DNA of 42,972 bases from Firm-04 sp964479595. GTDB taxonomy: Bacteria > Bacillota > Clostridia > Oscillospirales > Ruminococcaceae. Under the pieces are notes generated by a model that saw nothing but the letters and a program-made list of their open reading frames with translations, did no database searches and was not told the DNA's origin. Within the stretch, counting starts at the first letter, position 1, and every line of letters starts with the position of its first letter. Position numbers and translations under genes: made by a program. Shown here piece by piece: positions 30,646 through 39,455 of the stretch. Location: positions 1 through 42,972 of the forward strand of contig CAYZMU010000008.1 in the NCBI GenBank assembly GCA_964479595.1. The letters run 5' to 3'.

Positions 30646-31857
30646 TTAGTTCCCGTCTTTGCCGGAAATAACCGCGAGCGTATCCCGCGCGATGAGCAGT
30701 TCCTCGTTGGTCGGCACAACCCAGACCTCTGTTTTGGTGCCCTCTTTGGAAAGCTTCACGAGCTTGCCGCGCGTGTTCTTGTTGATCTCCTCGTCAATCT
30801 CGATTCCGAAATAGGTCATGTTCTGGCAAACGAGCGAGCGCACCTCATAGGAATTCTCCCCGATGCCGCCCGTGAAGATGACCGCGTCCACGCCGTTCAT
30901 GGCGGCGGTGTAGGAGCCGATATATTTCTGGATCTCGTACGCGAGCATTTCCACGGCGAGTGTCGCGCGCTTGTTGCCGTGCGCCGCGGCCTCATTGACG
31001 TCGCGGTTGTCCGAGGAGACGCCCGAGATGCCCAGCAGCCCGGATTTCTTGTTCATGTATTCGCTCATTTCCTCCGGCGAAAACCCGTGCTTTTCCGCGA
31101 CATAAGTCACGGCGGAAGGGTCCACCGCGCCGCTGCGCGTGCCCATGAGCAGCCCGTCGAGCGGGGTAAAGCCCATGGACGTGTCCACGCAGACGCCGTA
31201 TTTCACGGCGGCGATGGAGGAGCCGTTGCCCAGATGGCAGGAAACGATCTTGAGGTCTCTGAGGTCTCTGCCCATCGCCTCCGCCAGCGCCTGTGTCACG
31301 AAGCGGTGGGAGGTGCCGTGGAAGCCGTACTTGCGGACATGATACTGCTCATAATCCGAGTAGGGCAGCCCGAACATATACGCCTTGGGCGGCATGCTGT
31401 GGTGAAACGCCGTGTCGAACACGACAACCTGCGGGGTGGTCTTGGGAATCACCGCGGTGCAGGCGCGCAGAGCCAGTGCGTGGGCGTGATTGTGCACGGG
31501 CGCGAGTTCTCTGAGCTCGTCGATCTTGTCGATGACTTCGGGGGTCACCAGCGTGGGGCGGTCAAAAATCTCCGCGCCCTGAACAATGCGGTGCCCGACG
31601 GCGGAAATCTCGTCCATGCTCTTGATAACGGACGCGTCGCCGGTGGTCAGCACTTCCACAAGCTTTTCAAACGCCTCGGTATGCGTCGGGAAGTCGCAGT
31701 CTTCTTCGAGTTTGCGCCCGTCCGCCGTTTTGTGCGAGATATGCCCGTCAATGCCGATGCGGTCGCAGTTGCCCTTCGCGAGCACACTTTCATCATCCAT
31801 ATTGATGAGCTGATATTTCAGAGAGGAACTTCCGGCGTTGACTACCAGAATAAGCAT
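30646..31857 (-). CDS. ackA: Acetate kinase
   Basis: A 403-residue protein from ATG 31857 (AAAGG 9 bases upstream), giving the typical start MLILVVNAGSSSLKYQL. It interconverts acetyl phosphate plus ADP with acetate plus ATP, the main substrate-level ATP step of acetogenic fermentation. The signatures NAGSSSLKY, GHRIVQGA, FDTAFHHSMP, HLGNGSS and FTGGIGEN are intact. Phosphotransacetylase is not adjacent. It has its own promoter. The 102-bp gap to the deaminase gene shows no terminator, so read-through is possible. Confidence 0.97.
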   Translation of the reverse strand: MLILVVNAGSSSLKYQLINMDDESVLAKGNCDRIGIDGHISHKTADGRKLEEDCDFPTHTEAFEKLVEVLTTGDASVIKSMDEISAVGHRIVQGAEIFDRPTLVTPEVIDKIDELRELAPVHNHAHALALRACTAVIPKTTPQVVVFDTAFHHSMPPKAYMFGLPYSDYEQYHVRKYGFHGTSHRFVTQALAEAMGRDLRDLKIVSCHLGNGSSIAAVKYGVCVDTSMGFTPLDGLLMGTRSGAVDPSAVTYVAEKHGFSPEEMSEYMNKKSGLLGISGVSSDNRDVNEAAAHGNKRATLAVEMLAYEIQKYIGSYTAAMNGVDAVIFTGGIGENSYEVRSLVCQNMTYFGIEIDEEINKNTRGKLVKLSKEGTKTEVWVVPTNEELLIARDTLAVISGKDGN

Positions 31858-31919
31858 GGAAATCATCCTTTCGATTATAAAATAAACGGGGACGCCATCA
31901 AGGCGCGCGCCCTGTTTCT

Positions 31920-31948
31920 ATTATACAACAAAATCCCGTTCAAATCAA
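31920..31948 (-). promoter_or_regulatory. ackA promoter
   Basis: Minus strand TTGATT (31943-31948), 17 bp, TATAAT (31920-31925). The leader is about 55 nt. Confidence 0.75.
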
Positions 31949-31991
31949 GGGGGATTTCGAAATTTATTCCGAAAAGGAGCGGCACGAAAGC

Positions 31992-33182
31992 ATGAAAATC
32001 AGCGGTATTATCTGCGAATACAACCCGTTTCACAACGGTCATCTCTATCATATCGAGCAGACGCGGCAAAACGGCGCGACGCATATTGTCGCCATTATGA
32101 GCGGGAATTTCGTGCAGCGCGGCGACGTCGCGGTGATTGGAAAGTTCGAGCGCGCGAAGGCGGCCGTCAGCTGCGGCGCGGATCTGGTCATCGAGCTGCC
32201 CGTCGCCTACTGCCTGAGCCCCGCGGAGGTCTACGCGCGGGGAGCGCTGCAGCTCTTAAACGGGCTGGGCTGTGTGGAGGAGCTGTCCTTCGGCAGCGAG
32301 TGCGGGGATCTCGATTTGCTCAGAAAAGGCGTAGAGGCGTCCTATGACTGCGCGCGCAGACCCGAACTTGAGGAACTGCTGCGGCGCGGCAATTCCTACC
32401 CCAAGGCGCTGCAGATTCTGATTCGCCAGAATTACGGCGACGAGGTCGGCGCGCTGCTCAGCTATCCAAACAACGTCCTCGCGATTGAGTACTTAAAGGC
32501 CGCCCAGCGGGAGCGGATTCCCATCAAGCCCTTCACCGTGCGGCGCGGTGCCTCGCACCACATGACCGTGCCGGTGGGGAATGTCGCGAGCGCGTCGCTG
32601 ATTCGGCAGATGATGGAGAGCGAGAACGAGGATTATGATGAACTGATGCCGGATGTTTCCGCTGAAATTTTAACCGGCTGTGCCAAGGAGGGGACCACCG
32701 CGAGATTTGAGAATCTCGAGCGCGTGCTGCTCTATCGTTTGCGCACGGCGACGCTTGAGGAAATCCGTGAGCTGCCCGAAGTCGCGCAGGGGCTTGAGAA
32801 CAAGATTTACGCCGCGCGCGGGGAGACCTCGCTGGAATCCATGTTCTTTGCCATGAAGAGCAAGCGCTACCCCATGGCGCGGCTGCGGCGCGTGCTGCTG
32901 GACCTGCTCATCGGGATTCGCCGCGAGCACACGCAGAGCCCGCCTCCTTACGGCAGAATACTCGCGCTCAACGAACGCGGCAGGGATATTCTGGCGGCGT
33001 CCAAAAGCGCGGGCGCGGTCCTGCCCTGCTCGACTTCCCCCGCAAAGCTCTCCCGTCTGGGCGGCGCGTGCGCGGAGTGCGCGGAGCTTGAGGCGCGCGC
33101 CACGGCAATTTACGGGCTCGCGCAGCAGACTATCGGCGCGGCGGACGCGGAGTACCGCGCCATGATCGGCGTGGGGATTTAA
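31992..33182 (+). CDS. tmcAL: tRNA(Met) cytidine acetate ligase (TmcAL)
   Basis: A 396-residue protein (YlbM family). It activates acetate with ATP to acetyl-AMP and acetylates C34 of elongator tRNA-Met, giving ac4C that secures AUG reading. The nucleotidyltransferase motif EYNPFHNGHLYHI is at residues 9-21, followed by MSGNFVQRGD, FERAKAAVSCGADLVIELP and SFGSECGD, all family-specific. The ribosome site AAGGAG is 12 bases upstream. It is followed after 1 bp by yigZ. Its tRNA substrate gene (33925-33998) and an acetate-forming kinase (ackA) flank it. Confidence 0.95.
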   Translation: MKISGIICEYNPFHNGHLYHIEQTRQNGATHIVAIMSGNFVQRGDVAVIGKFERAKAAVSCGADLVIELPVAYCLSPAEVYARGALQLLNGLGCVEELSFGSECGDLDLLRKGVEASYDCARRPELEELLRRGNSYPKALQILIRQNYGDEVGALLSYPNNVLAIEYLKAAQRERIPIKPFTVRRGASHHMTVPVGNVASASLIRQMMESENEDYDELMPDVSAEILTGCAKEGTTARFENLERVLLYRLRTATLEEIRELPEVAQGLENKIYAARGETSLESMFFAMKSKRYPMARLRRVLLDLLIGIRREHTQSPPPYGRILALNERGRDILAASKSAGAVLPCSTSPAKLSRLGGACAECAELEARATAIYGLAQQTIGAADAEYRAMIGVGI

Positions 33183-33183
33183 G

Positions 33184-33807
33184 ATGGCGGGCGTCAGGAC
33201 GGTCGCTGAGCGCTGCGAGGCGGTTTTTACCCAGCAGCGCTCGGAATTTATCGCGCAGGTCTTCCCGATAAGCGGCGCGGAGGAATTTGAGCGCGCGCTC
33301 GCGGACACACGCGCAAAGCACCACAAGGCGCGTCACAACCCGTGGGGGTGGCGTCTGCGCGAGGGCGGCTCGGAACGCTGCGGAGACGACGGGGAGCCTC
33401 AGGGGACCGCCGGCGCGCCCATTCTCGGGGTTCTGCGCAAGAGCGGGCTGGAGGACACCGGGCTTATCGTCACGCGCTATTTCGGCGGCGTGCTCCTCGG
33501 CGCGTCGGGGCTTGCGAGAGCCTACGCGCAGAGCGCCGCCCTCGCGGTGCAAAACGCAAAAATACAGACCCTTTACGAGGCGCTGCTGCTGCGCGTCCGC
33601 GTGGATTACGCCGCGTACGGGGCGTTGAGGCGCCTTCTGGAACGCGTGGGCGCGAAGGAGCGCGACAGCGAGTTTGCGCAGAACGTGACGCTGACTTTTG
33701 ATATCCGGCAGGAGGACGTTCAAACGCTTTTTACCCGGCTTACAGAGATGGGAATCCGGGAAGAATCCTGCGAAAAACTCAAAACCCACCTCGCGGCGTT
33801 TGACTGA
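33184..33807 (+). CDS. yigZ: YigZ/IMPACT family protein (UPF0029)
   Basis: A 207-residue protein starting 1 bp after tmcAL, so translation is probably coupled. The N-terminal IMPACT domain shows RSEFIAQV, KHHKARHNPWGWR, DDGEPQGTAGAPIL and VTRYFGGVLLGASGLARAY. A C-terminal DUF1949-like ferredoxin fold follows. The family is widespread and relates to eukaryotic IMPACT, a Gcn1-binding translation regulator; the bacterial role is unsettled. Confidence 0.93.
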   Translation: MAGVRTVAERCEAVFTQQRSEFIAQVFPISGAEEFERALADTRAKHHKARHNPWGWRLREGGSERCGDDGEPQGTAGAPILGVLRKSGLEDTGLIVTRYFGGVLLGASGLARAYAQSAALAVQNAKIQTLYEALLLRVRVDYAAYGALRRLLERVGAKERDSEFAQNVTLTFDIRQEDVQTLFTRLTEMGIREESCEKLKTHLAAFD

Positions 33808-33811
33808 GTAC

Positions 33812-33845
33812 AAAAAACGGAGACCCCGAAAACTCGGAATCTCCG
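33812..33845 (-). terminator. Terminator of the tRNA-Met/tRNA-Glu transcript
   Basis: Minus strand stem CGGAGA...TCTCCG (33840-33845 with 33818-33823) enclosing an inner CCGA/TCGG, followed by six Ts (33812-33817). Confidence 0.85.
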
Positions 33846-33848
33846 CCA

Positions 33849-33920
33849 TGACCCGTACGGGAATCGAACCCATGATTACGCCGTGAAAGGGCGTCGTCTT
33901 AGCCGCTTGACCAACGGGCC
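33849..33920 (-). tRNA. tRNA-Glu (TTC)
   Basis: Acceptor GGCCCGT pairs with ACGGGTC (one G-T pair). The anticodon loop CTTTCAC reads TTC within ACGCC/GGCGT, and the T-arm is ATGGG-TTCGATT-CCCGT. It lies 4 bp after tRNA-Met in the same transcript. Confidence 0.95.
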
Positions 33921-33924
33921 GTCA

Positions 33925-33998
33925 TGGCTGCGACAGGATTTGAACCAGTGACCGATCGGGTATGAACCGATTGCTCTAGCCAACTGAGCTACGCAGCC
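33925..33998 (-). tRNA. tRNA-Met (CAT), elongator type
   Basis: Acceptor GGCTGCG pairs with CGCAGCC and the discriminator is A. The D-arm is GCTCAGTTGGCTAGAGC and the anticodon loop TTCATAC reads CAT within ATCGG/CCGAT. A paired first base excludes an initiator. Elongator Met fits better than Ile2, though CAT alone cannot decide. The T-stem ACTGG/CCTGT has a T-T mismatch at its middle pair. Confidence 0.9.
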
Positions 33999-34008
33999 GC
34001 CTTTTCTG

Positions 34009-34037
34009 ATTATACACCAAATCGCGCAAATTGTCAA
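34009..34037 (-). promoter_or_regulatory. Consensus promoter of the tRNA-Met/tRNA-Glu operon
   Basis: Minus strand TTGACA (34032-34037), 17 bp, TATAAT (34009-34014). Confidence 0.92.
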
Positions 34038-34135
34038 GCCCTTTGTGAAGAAACGGCAATTTCAACAAAATCACGCCCCTGAATCCCCGAATCAGGGCAA
34101 AATATACAAAGGCGCGGGGGAAAACGCGCGAACGC

Positions 34136-34164
34136 TTGCAATTTCCGGGAAAATGTGCTAAACT
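34136..34164 (+). promoter_or_regulatory. proS promoter
   Basis: TTGCAA (34136-34141), 17 bp, TAAACT (34159-34164) with a TG extension. The leader is only about 28 nt, so no T-box can fit. Confidence 0.6.
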
Positions 34165-34198
34165 AAAGTGGCGGCATTTCTGAAAGGCGGTGTTTGAT

Positions 34199-35932
34199 AT
34201 GAAAGTCGCGAATCTTCTGGGGGAGCGCTTCAAGGAGGCCCCCAAGGACTGCGTCATCGCGAGCCACGCGCTCATGATGCGCGGCGGTTATATGAAATAT
34301 ATGGCAAACGGCATCTTTTCGCTGTACACACCCGGGAAGCGGATTATGCGAAAGATTGAACAAATTATCCGCGAGGAGATGGACGCGCTGGACGGGCAGG
34401 AAGTGCTCTTTCCGGTGGTCATGCCCGCGTCGCTCTGGCGCGAATCGGGGCGCTACGACAGCATCGGCAGCGAGATGGCGCGGTTTGAGGACCGTTCGGG
34501 CAATCAGATGGTGCTGGGCATGACCCACGAGGAGGCAGCGGTGCATCTGGCGCGCGACACGGCAAATTCCTACACGGACTACCCGTTCATGATCTACCAG
34601 ATCCAGACCAAGTTCCGCGATGAGCCCCGCGCGCGCGGCGGCCTGATCCGGGTGCGGGAATTTACCATGAAGGACGCCTATTCCTTCCACACCTCTCAGG
34701 CGGATCTCGAGCGTTTCTACGCCAAGGCTTTTGACGCCTATAACCGGATTTTCACGCGCTGCGGCTGCAGGCGCTTCATCTCCGTGCAGTCGGATTCCGG
34801 CATCATGGGCGGGAACGTCTCCCACGAGTTCATGCTGCTCTCGGAAGTCGGCGAGGACACGCTGGCGCTCTGCGACTGCGGCTACCGCGCCAATATGGAG
34901 GCGGCGGCGCTGCGGGTCGAGAACGAGCCGGGGGAACCCAAGCCGCTGCAAAAGCTCAGCACGCCCGGGCTCAAAACCATTGAGGACCTCCGCGCCTCTC
35001 TGGGCAAAGACCCGAAAGCCTTCTGCAAGGCGGTGGTCTACTGCGAGAACGAGAGCGGAAAACCGGTGGTCGTGTTCCTGCGCGGGGATCTGGAAGTCAA
35101 CGAATCCAAGCTGCGCGCCTGTCTGGGCGCGGAGATACACCCCGCCGCGGAGATTCCTGCCGAAAGCGGGCTCTGCCCCGGGTTTATCGGACCGCTCAAC
35201 CTCCCCCAAGGGGTCAAGACGGTCTTTGACCGGTCCTTAAAAGGGATTGAATCGCTGGTCTGCGGCGCGAACGAGCCTGATACGCATTTCAGCGGGCTCA
35301 ATCTGCGCAGGGATCTCGGGGAGCTGCGTTTTTCGGATGTCGCGAAGACCTACGAGGGCGCCATCTGCCCCAAATGCGGCCAGCCCCACATCCATATCGA
35401 AAAGGGCATTGAGATTGGCAATATCTTCCAGCTCGGCACAAAATACACCGAGGCGATGGACATGACCTACCTCGACGAGAACGGCGAGCGCCGCCACCCG
35501 ATTATGGGCTGCTACGGCATCGGCGTCGGACGGCTCTGCGCCTCCATCGCGCAGGAGAGCCACGACGATTTCGGGCCGATATGGCCTATCACCATCGCGC
35601 CGTGGCAGGTGGAGATTCTGAATCTCCGCGTGGACGACGAGAAAGTCCGCGAGACGGCGGAGTGTCTGTACGCGGAACTGCTCTCCTACGGCGTGGAAGT
35701 GCTCTACGACGACCGGGATATCCGCCCCGGGGCGATGTTCGCGGACGCGGATTTATTCGGGATTCCGCTGCGCGTGGTGGTGAGCCCCAAGACCGTCGCG
35801 GCGGATTCGCTGGAGATCTCCACAAGGGATAAAACGTTTAAGGAAATGATTCCCATAGAAGGCGCGTCAGCTTGGCTGCGGGATAAGGTCGTACAGATGC
35901 TCGCGGAATGTCAGGCGGGCCCGGAAGCGTAA
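34199..35932 (+). CDS. proS: Prolyl-tRNA synthetase (bacterial type with editing insertion)
   Basis: A 577-residue protein from ATG 34199, with AAAGGCGG 8 bases upstream; a GTG at 34190 overlaps that site. Class II motifs: FPVVMPASLWRESGRY, THEEA, motif 2 KFRDEPRARGGLIRVREFTMKDAYSFH (in part) and motif 3 GCYGIGVGR, then an anticodon-binding domain. The INS editing insertion between motifs 2 and 3 is present (about 225-385), which removes mischarged Ala. The short eukaryote-like form, common in other Firmicutes, is not the one found here. Confidence 0.97.
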   Translation: MKVANLLGERFKEAPKDCVIASHALMMRGGYMKYMANGIFSLYTPGKRIMRKIEQIIREEMDALDGQEVLFPVVMPASLWRESGRYDSIGSEMARFEDRSGNQMVLGMTHEEAAVHLARDTANSYTDYPFMIYQIQTKFRDEPRARGGLIRVREFTMKDAYSFHTSQADLERFYAKAFDAYNRIFTRCGCRRFISVQSDSGIMGGNVSHEFMLLSEVGEDTLALCDCGYRANMEAAALRVENEPGEPKPLQKLSTPGLKTIEDLRASLGKDPKAFCKAVVYCENESGKPVVVFLRGDLEVNESKLRACLGAEIHPAAEIPAESGLCPGFIGPLNLPQGVKTVFDRSLKGIESLVCGANEPDTHFSGLNLRRDLGELRFSDVAKTYEGAICPKCGQPHIHIEKGIEIGNIFQLGTKYTEAMDMTYLDENGERRHPIMGCYGIGVGRLCASIAQESHDDFGPIWPITIAPWQVEILNLRVDDEKVRETAECLYAELLSYGVEVLYDDRDIRPGAMFADADLFGIPLRVVVSPKTVAADSLEISTRDKTFKEMIPIEGASAWLRDKVVQMLAECQAGPEA

Positions 35933-35944
35933 ATCCAAAAACAG

Positions 35945-35972
35945 AGAGCGGAGGCTGCCTCCGCTCTTTTTT
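35945..35972 (+). terminator. proS terminator
   Basis: Stem AGAGCGGAGG (35945-35954) / CCTCCGCTCT (35958-35967), followed by Ts to 35972. Confidence 0.88.
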
Positions 35973-35978
35973 CGCGCA

Positions 35979-36018
35979 AAATAAAACGCCAAAAGCCCCG
36001 AAAGCGGGACCTTTGGCG
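35979..36018 (-). terminator. tRNA-Trp terminator
   Basis: Minus strand stem CGCCAAA.G.CCCG / CGGG.C.TTTGGCG (two mismatches), followed by TTTTATTTT. Confidence 0.8.
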
Positions 36019-36024
36019 CAAGAG

Positions 36025-36097
36025 CAGGGGCAGAAGGAATCGAACCCTCGGCACACGGATTTGGAGTCCGTTGCTCTACCAGCTGAGCTATACCCCT
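36025..36097 (-). tRNA. tRNA-Trp (CCA)
   Basis: Acceptor AGGGGTA pairs with TGCCCCT (one T-G pair), with discriminator G as usual for Trp. The anticodon loop CTCCAAA reads CCA within ACGGA/TCCGT. The T-loop is TTCGATT. Confidence 0.95.
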
Positions 36098-36109
36098 ATT
36101 CCGTCTCCT

Positions 36110-36138
36110 ATTATAGCACAGTTTCGCGCGCTTGTCAA
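36110..36138 (-). promoter_or_regulatory. Consensus promoter of tRNA-Trp
   Basis: Minus strand TTGACA (36133-36138), 17 bp, TATAAT (36110-36115). Confidence 0.92.
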
Positions 36139-36156
36139 GGGGGCGGGGGAAATTTT

Positions 36157-37053
36157 TCAGTGTTCGAGGAATCGGCACGCCGCGAGCGCCGCCTGCGCGC
36201 CGTCCGCTGTCGCCGTCACGACCTGTCTGAGCGTTTTGACCCTGCAGTCGCCCGCCGCGAAAAGCCCGGGCACACCTGTCGCGCAGTCCTCGCCCGCCTG
36301 AAGATAGCCCTGTTCGTCCGCCGCCGCAAGCCCCGTAAACGCCCCCGCGCACGGAACCATGCCCACAGCGACAAAAACAGCCGCGCAGGGCAGCGTTTTT
36401 ACCTGCCCCGAAACCTCATAGGTCACGCCGGTGAGTTCCCCCTCGCCTTCCAGCGCGCGCAGTTTCGCGCCGGTTATCACCGAAACGTTGGGCAGCGCGC
36501 TTAAACGTTCCCGCAGAATCCTATCACCGGTGAGGGTCTCCAAATCCTGCAGAATCGTGACTTTTGAGCAGATGCCGCCCAGCAGCAGCGCGTCCTGCAG
36601 CGCGGAATTCCCTCCGCCGGCGACCGCGACTTCCCGGTCTTTATAGAAAGCCCCGTCGCAGACCGCGCAGTAGCACACCCCGCGCAGGGTATCCTCTTTG
36701 GGCAGCCCGAGTTTTCTGTGCCGCGCGCCGACCGCCAGAATCACCGCCCTTGCCTCGTAGCGGCCCGCCTCGCCGAGCAGCGAAAAGCCGTTTTCGTCCT
36801 GTTCCAGCCCCGTGACAAGGTCCATCTCAAACTCCGCGCCCAGATTCTGAGCCTGCTCTAGCAGATTCTCCGCAAACTCCGCGCCGCTTATCCGCTGAAT
36901 GGAGGGGTAGTTTTCCAGACACGGCGAGAGCGCGATCTGCCCGCCGAACGTCTCCTTCTCCAGCACCAGCACGGATTTCCCCGCGCGCCGCGCGTAGACA
37001 GCGGCGGTAAGCCCGGCCGGTCCCGAACCTACCACCGCGATATCATATCTCAT
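36157..37053 (-). CDS. trxB: Thioredoxin reductase (flavoprotein)
   Basis: A 298-residue protein whose ATG overlaps the nrdD stop codon by 4 bp (ATGA), so translation is coupled to nrdD. It reduces thioredoxin-like proteins through FAD. FAD-binding GSGPAG is at 9-14, ENYPSI at 47-52, the redox pair C129-x2-C132 is in CYCAVCDGAF, the nucleotide motif GGGNSALQDALLL follows, and the closing FAD motif is FAAGDCR. The pyridine-binding region does not allow a firm NADPH assignment. The position suggests it recycles the redoxin domain fused to NrdD. Confidence 0.94.
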   Translation of the reverse strand: MRYDIAVVGSGPAGLTAAVYARRAGKSVLVLEKETFGGQIALSPCLENYPSIQRISGAEFAENLLEQAQNLGAEFEMDLVTGLEQDENGFSLLGEAGRYEARAVILAVGARHRKLGLPKEDTLRGVCYCAVCDGAFYKDREVAVAGGGNSALQDALLLGGICSKVTILQDLETLTGDRILRERLSALPNVSVITGAKLRALEGEGELTGVTYEVSGQVKTLPCAAVFVAVGMVPCAGAFTGLAAADEQGYLQAGEDCATGVPGLFAAGDCRVKTLRQVVTATADGAQAALAACRFLEH

Positions 37054-39440
37054 GCCTCGCCGCCCGCGTGCGCGTGAACGGATTCGGTGAAGCGGCGGAT
37101 GTTGGAGGCGTTGACAATCTGTTCACAGTCCCCGCCCGTCTCGACAATGAGCGTCGGCGCCTGATGGATGTCGTAGCGCTCCACCATTTCCGGCTCCTCG
37201 TCCGCGATGACTTTCGTGTATTCGATGCCCGCCTGTGTCAGGAACCGCTCCGCCATCTTGCAGTTGGGGCAGGTCCTTGTCGCGAAGAGCAGATACCGCT
37301 CCTCGCCGAGCGCCTTCACGGAACCGACGGATTCCGGAACAGGCAACGCTCCCGCGCGCGGGGCGCCGCTGCGCTCGATGACGTATTCCTTGCGGTCCTT
37401 AAACTCCTGCGCCTTGCCGTCGTTGAAATTCTTGACGGGGCGGTAGTAGCCTGTAATCCGGCTGTAGACTTCCGTTTCCGCGCCGCATTCGGGGCAGATG
37501 TACTGCTCGCCGGTCAGGTAGCCGTGATTGCGGCAGACCGAATAGGTCGGGGAGAGCGTATAGTAGGGGAGTCTGTAGTTTTCCGCAATCTTGCGCACCA
37601 GAGACGCCGCGGATTTCCAGGAGGGGAGTTTCTCGCCCAGATACGCGTGGAAGACCGTCCCGGAGGTGTAGCGCGTCTGCAGGTCGTCCTGAATGTCCAG
37701 CGCGGAGAAGATGTCCTCCGTAAAGCCCACGGGCAGGTGGGAACTGTTGGTGTAGTAGGGGGTCTTCCCTTTTTCCGCCGCCGTGATGATGTCGGGGTAG
37801 CGCTCCACATCGTGCTTGGCGAGGCGGTAGGTTGTGGATTCCGCCGGCGTCGCCTCCAGGTTGTAAAGGTCGCCGGTCTGCTCCTGATAGTCCGAGAGCC
37901 GCTCACGCATATGGTCGAGCACCTGCTTGGTAAATTCCTGCGTCTCCGGGTGGGTCAGGTCCTTGCGCAGCCACTTCGCGTTGAGCCCGACTTCGTTCAT
38001 CCCGATAAGCCCGATGGTGGAGAAGTGGTTGTCAAGCGTGCCGAGATAACGCTTGGTGTAGGGGTAGAGCCCCTCGTTCATGAGCCGCGTGATGACGGTG
38101 CGCTTGGTCTTGAGGCTGCGCGCCGCGATGTCCATGAGCTTGTCGAGTCTGCGGTAGAAATCCTGCTCGTCCTTGGCGAGATAGGCGATGCGCGGCATGT
38201 TGATTGTCACAACGCCCACCGAGCCCGTGGATTCGCCGCTGCCGAAGAACCCGCCGCTCTTTTTGCGCAGTTCGCGCAGGTCCAGTCTCAGCCGGCAGCA
38301 CATACTCCGCACGTCGCCGGGCTCCATATCGCTGTTGATGTAGTTGGAGAAGTACGGGGTGCCGTATTTCGCCGTCATCTCAAAGAGCAGGCGGTTGTTT
38401 TCGGTCTCGGACCAGTCAAAGTCCCGCGTGATGGAGTAGGTCGGAATCGGGTACTGGAAGCCCCGCCCGTGCGCGTCGCCCTCAATCATGGTCTCGATAA
38501 ACGCCTTGTTGACCATGTCCATCTCGCGCTTGCAGTCCTTGTATTTGTAGGGCATCTCCTTGCCCCCGACGATGCAGTTTAAGTCCGCCAGATCGTCCGG
38601 CACCGTCCAGTCCAGCGTGATGTTGGAGAAGGGCGCCTGCGTGCCCCAGCGCGAGGGCGTGTTGACACCGAAGACGAAGGATTCAATGCATTTTTTGACC
38701 TGGTCGTAGCTTAAGTCGTCCGCCTTGACAAACGGCGCCAGATAGGTGTCGAACGAGGAGAACGCCTGCGCGCCGGCCCACTCGTTCTGCATAATGCCGA
38801 GGAAGTTGACCATCTGGTTGCACAGCGTCGCCAGATGCTTCGCGGGCGCGGAGGTAATCTTGCCTTCCACACCGCCCAGACCTTCCTGAATGAGCTGCTT
38901 GAGCGACCAGCCCGCGCAGTAGCCCGTCAGCATGGAGAGGTCGTGGATGTGCATATCCCCGCTGCGGTGCGCGTTGGCGACTTCCTCGTCGTAAATCTCC
39001 GAGAGCCAGTAGTTGGCGGTAATCGCCCCGGAATTGCTCAGAATCAGCCCGCCGACCGAATAGGTCACCGTCGAATTTTCCTTGACGCGCCAGTCCGCGA
39101 TTTTTACATAGTTGTCCACCGTTTCCTTATAATCCAGAATCGTGGACTTCATGTTGCGCAGTTTTTCGCGCTGCTTGCGGTAGAGAATGTACGCCTTCGC
39201 CACGTCGCCGTAGCCCGCCTCGCCCAGCACGCGCTCCACGCTGTCCTGAATGTCCTCCACCGCGATGATGCCGTCGTGAATCTTGGGCTCGAAATCCGCC
39301 GTGACCTTGAGCGCGATGAAATCGATGACAGAGGGGTGATACTGCTTTTCCTGCGCGTCAAAAGCCTTCCGCACCGCCTCGGAGATTTTCGTAATCTCAA
39401 ATTCCACGATTTGTCCGTCGCGTTTTTCAACCTGATACAT
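37050..39440 (-). CDS. nrdD: Anaerobic ribonucleoside-triphosphate reductase with fused C-terminal redoxin domain
   Basis: A 796-residue protein with GGGAGG upstream of ATG 39440. Class III reductase: it makes dNTPs using an oxygen-sensitive glycyl radical. Residues 1-95 form the ATP-cone for allosteric control. The catalytic barrel contains MCCRLRLDLRE with the active-site Cys. The zinc site is CRNHGYLTGEQYICPECG (C636, C649, C652), and the radical Gly664 lies in SRITGYYRP. After a linker, residues about 715-790 form a thioredoxin/glutaredoxin-like domain with C724-P-N-C727 and the cis-Pro segment QAPTLIV. NrdD proteins normally end soon after the glycyl-radical region. Operon nrdG-nrdD-trxB. 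Confidence 0.96.
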   Translation of the reverse strand: MYQVEKRDGQIVEFEITKISEAVRKAFDAQEKQYHPSVIDFIALKVTADFEPKIHDGIIAVEDIQDSVERVLGEAGYGDVAKAYILYRKQREKLRNMKSTILDYKETVDNYVKIADWRVKENSTVTYSVGGLILSNSGAITANYWLSEIYDEEVANAHRSGDMHIHDLSMLTGYCAGWSLKQLIQEGLGGVEGKITSAPAKHLATLCNQMVNFLGIMQNEWAGAQAFSSFDTYLAPFVKADDLSYDQVKKCIESFVFGVNTPSRWGTQAPFSNITLDWTVPDDLADLNCIVGGKEMPYKYKDCKREMDMVNKAFIETMIEGDAHGRGFQYPIPTYSITRDFDWSETENNRLLFEMTAKYGTPYFSNYINSDMEPGDVRSMCCRLRLDLRELRKKSGGFFGSGESTGSVGVVTINMPRIAYLAKDEQDFYRRLDKLMDIAARSLKTKRTVITRLMNEGLYPYTKRYLGTLDNHFSTIGLIGMNEVGLNAKWLRKDLTHPETQEFTKQVLDHMRERLSDYQEQTGDLYNLEATPAESTTYRLAKHDVERYPDIITAAEKGKTPYYTNSSHLPVGFTEDIFSALDIQDDLQTRYTSGTVFHAYLGEKLPSWKSAASLVRKIAENYRLPYYTLSPTYSVCRNHGYLTGEQYICPECGAETEVYSRITGYYRPVKNFNDGKAQEFKDRKEYVIERSGAPRAGALPVPESVGSVKALGEERYLLFATRTCPNCKMAERFLTQAGIEYTKVIADEEPEMVERYDIHQAPTLIVETGGDCEQIVNASNIRRFTESVHAHAGGEA

Positions 39441-39455
39441 CCCTTTTTCCTCCCG

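Noticed and set aside
34040..34198. T-box leader for proS
   Set aside because: The likely promoter leaves a leader of about 28 nt, and no T-box sequence is visible.
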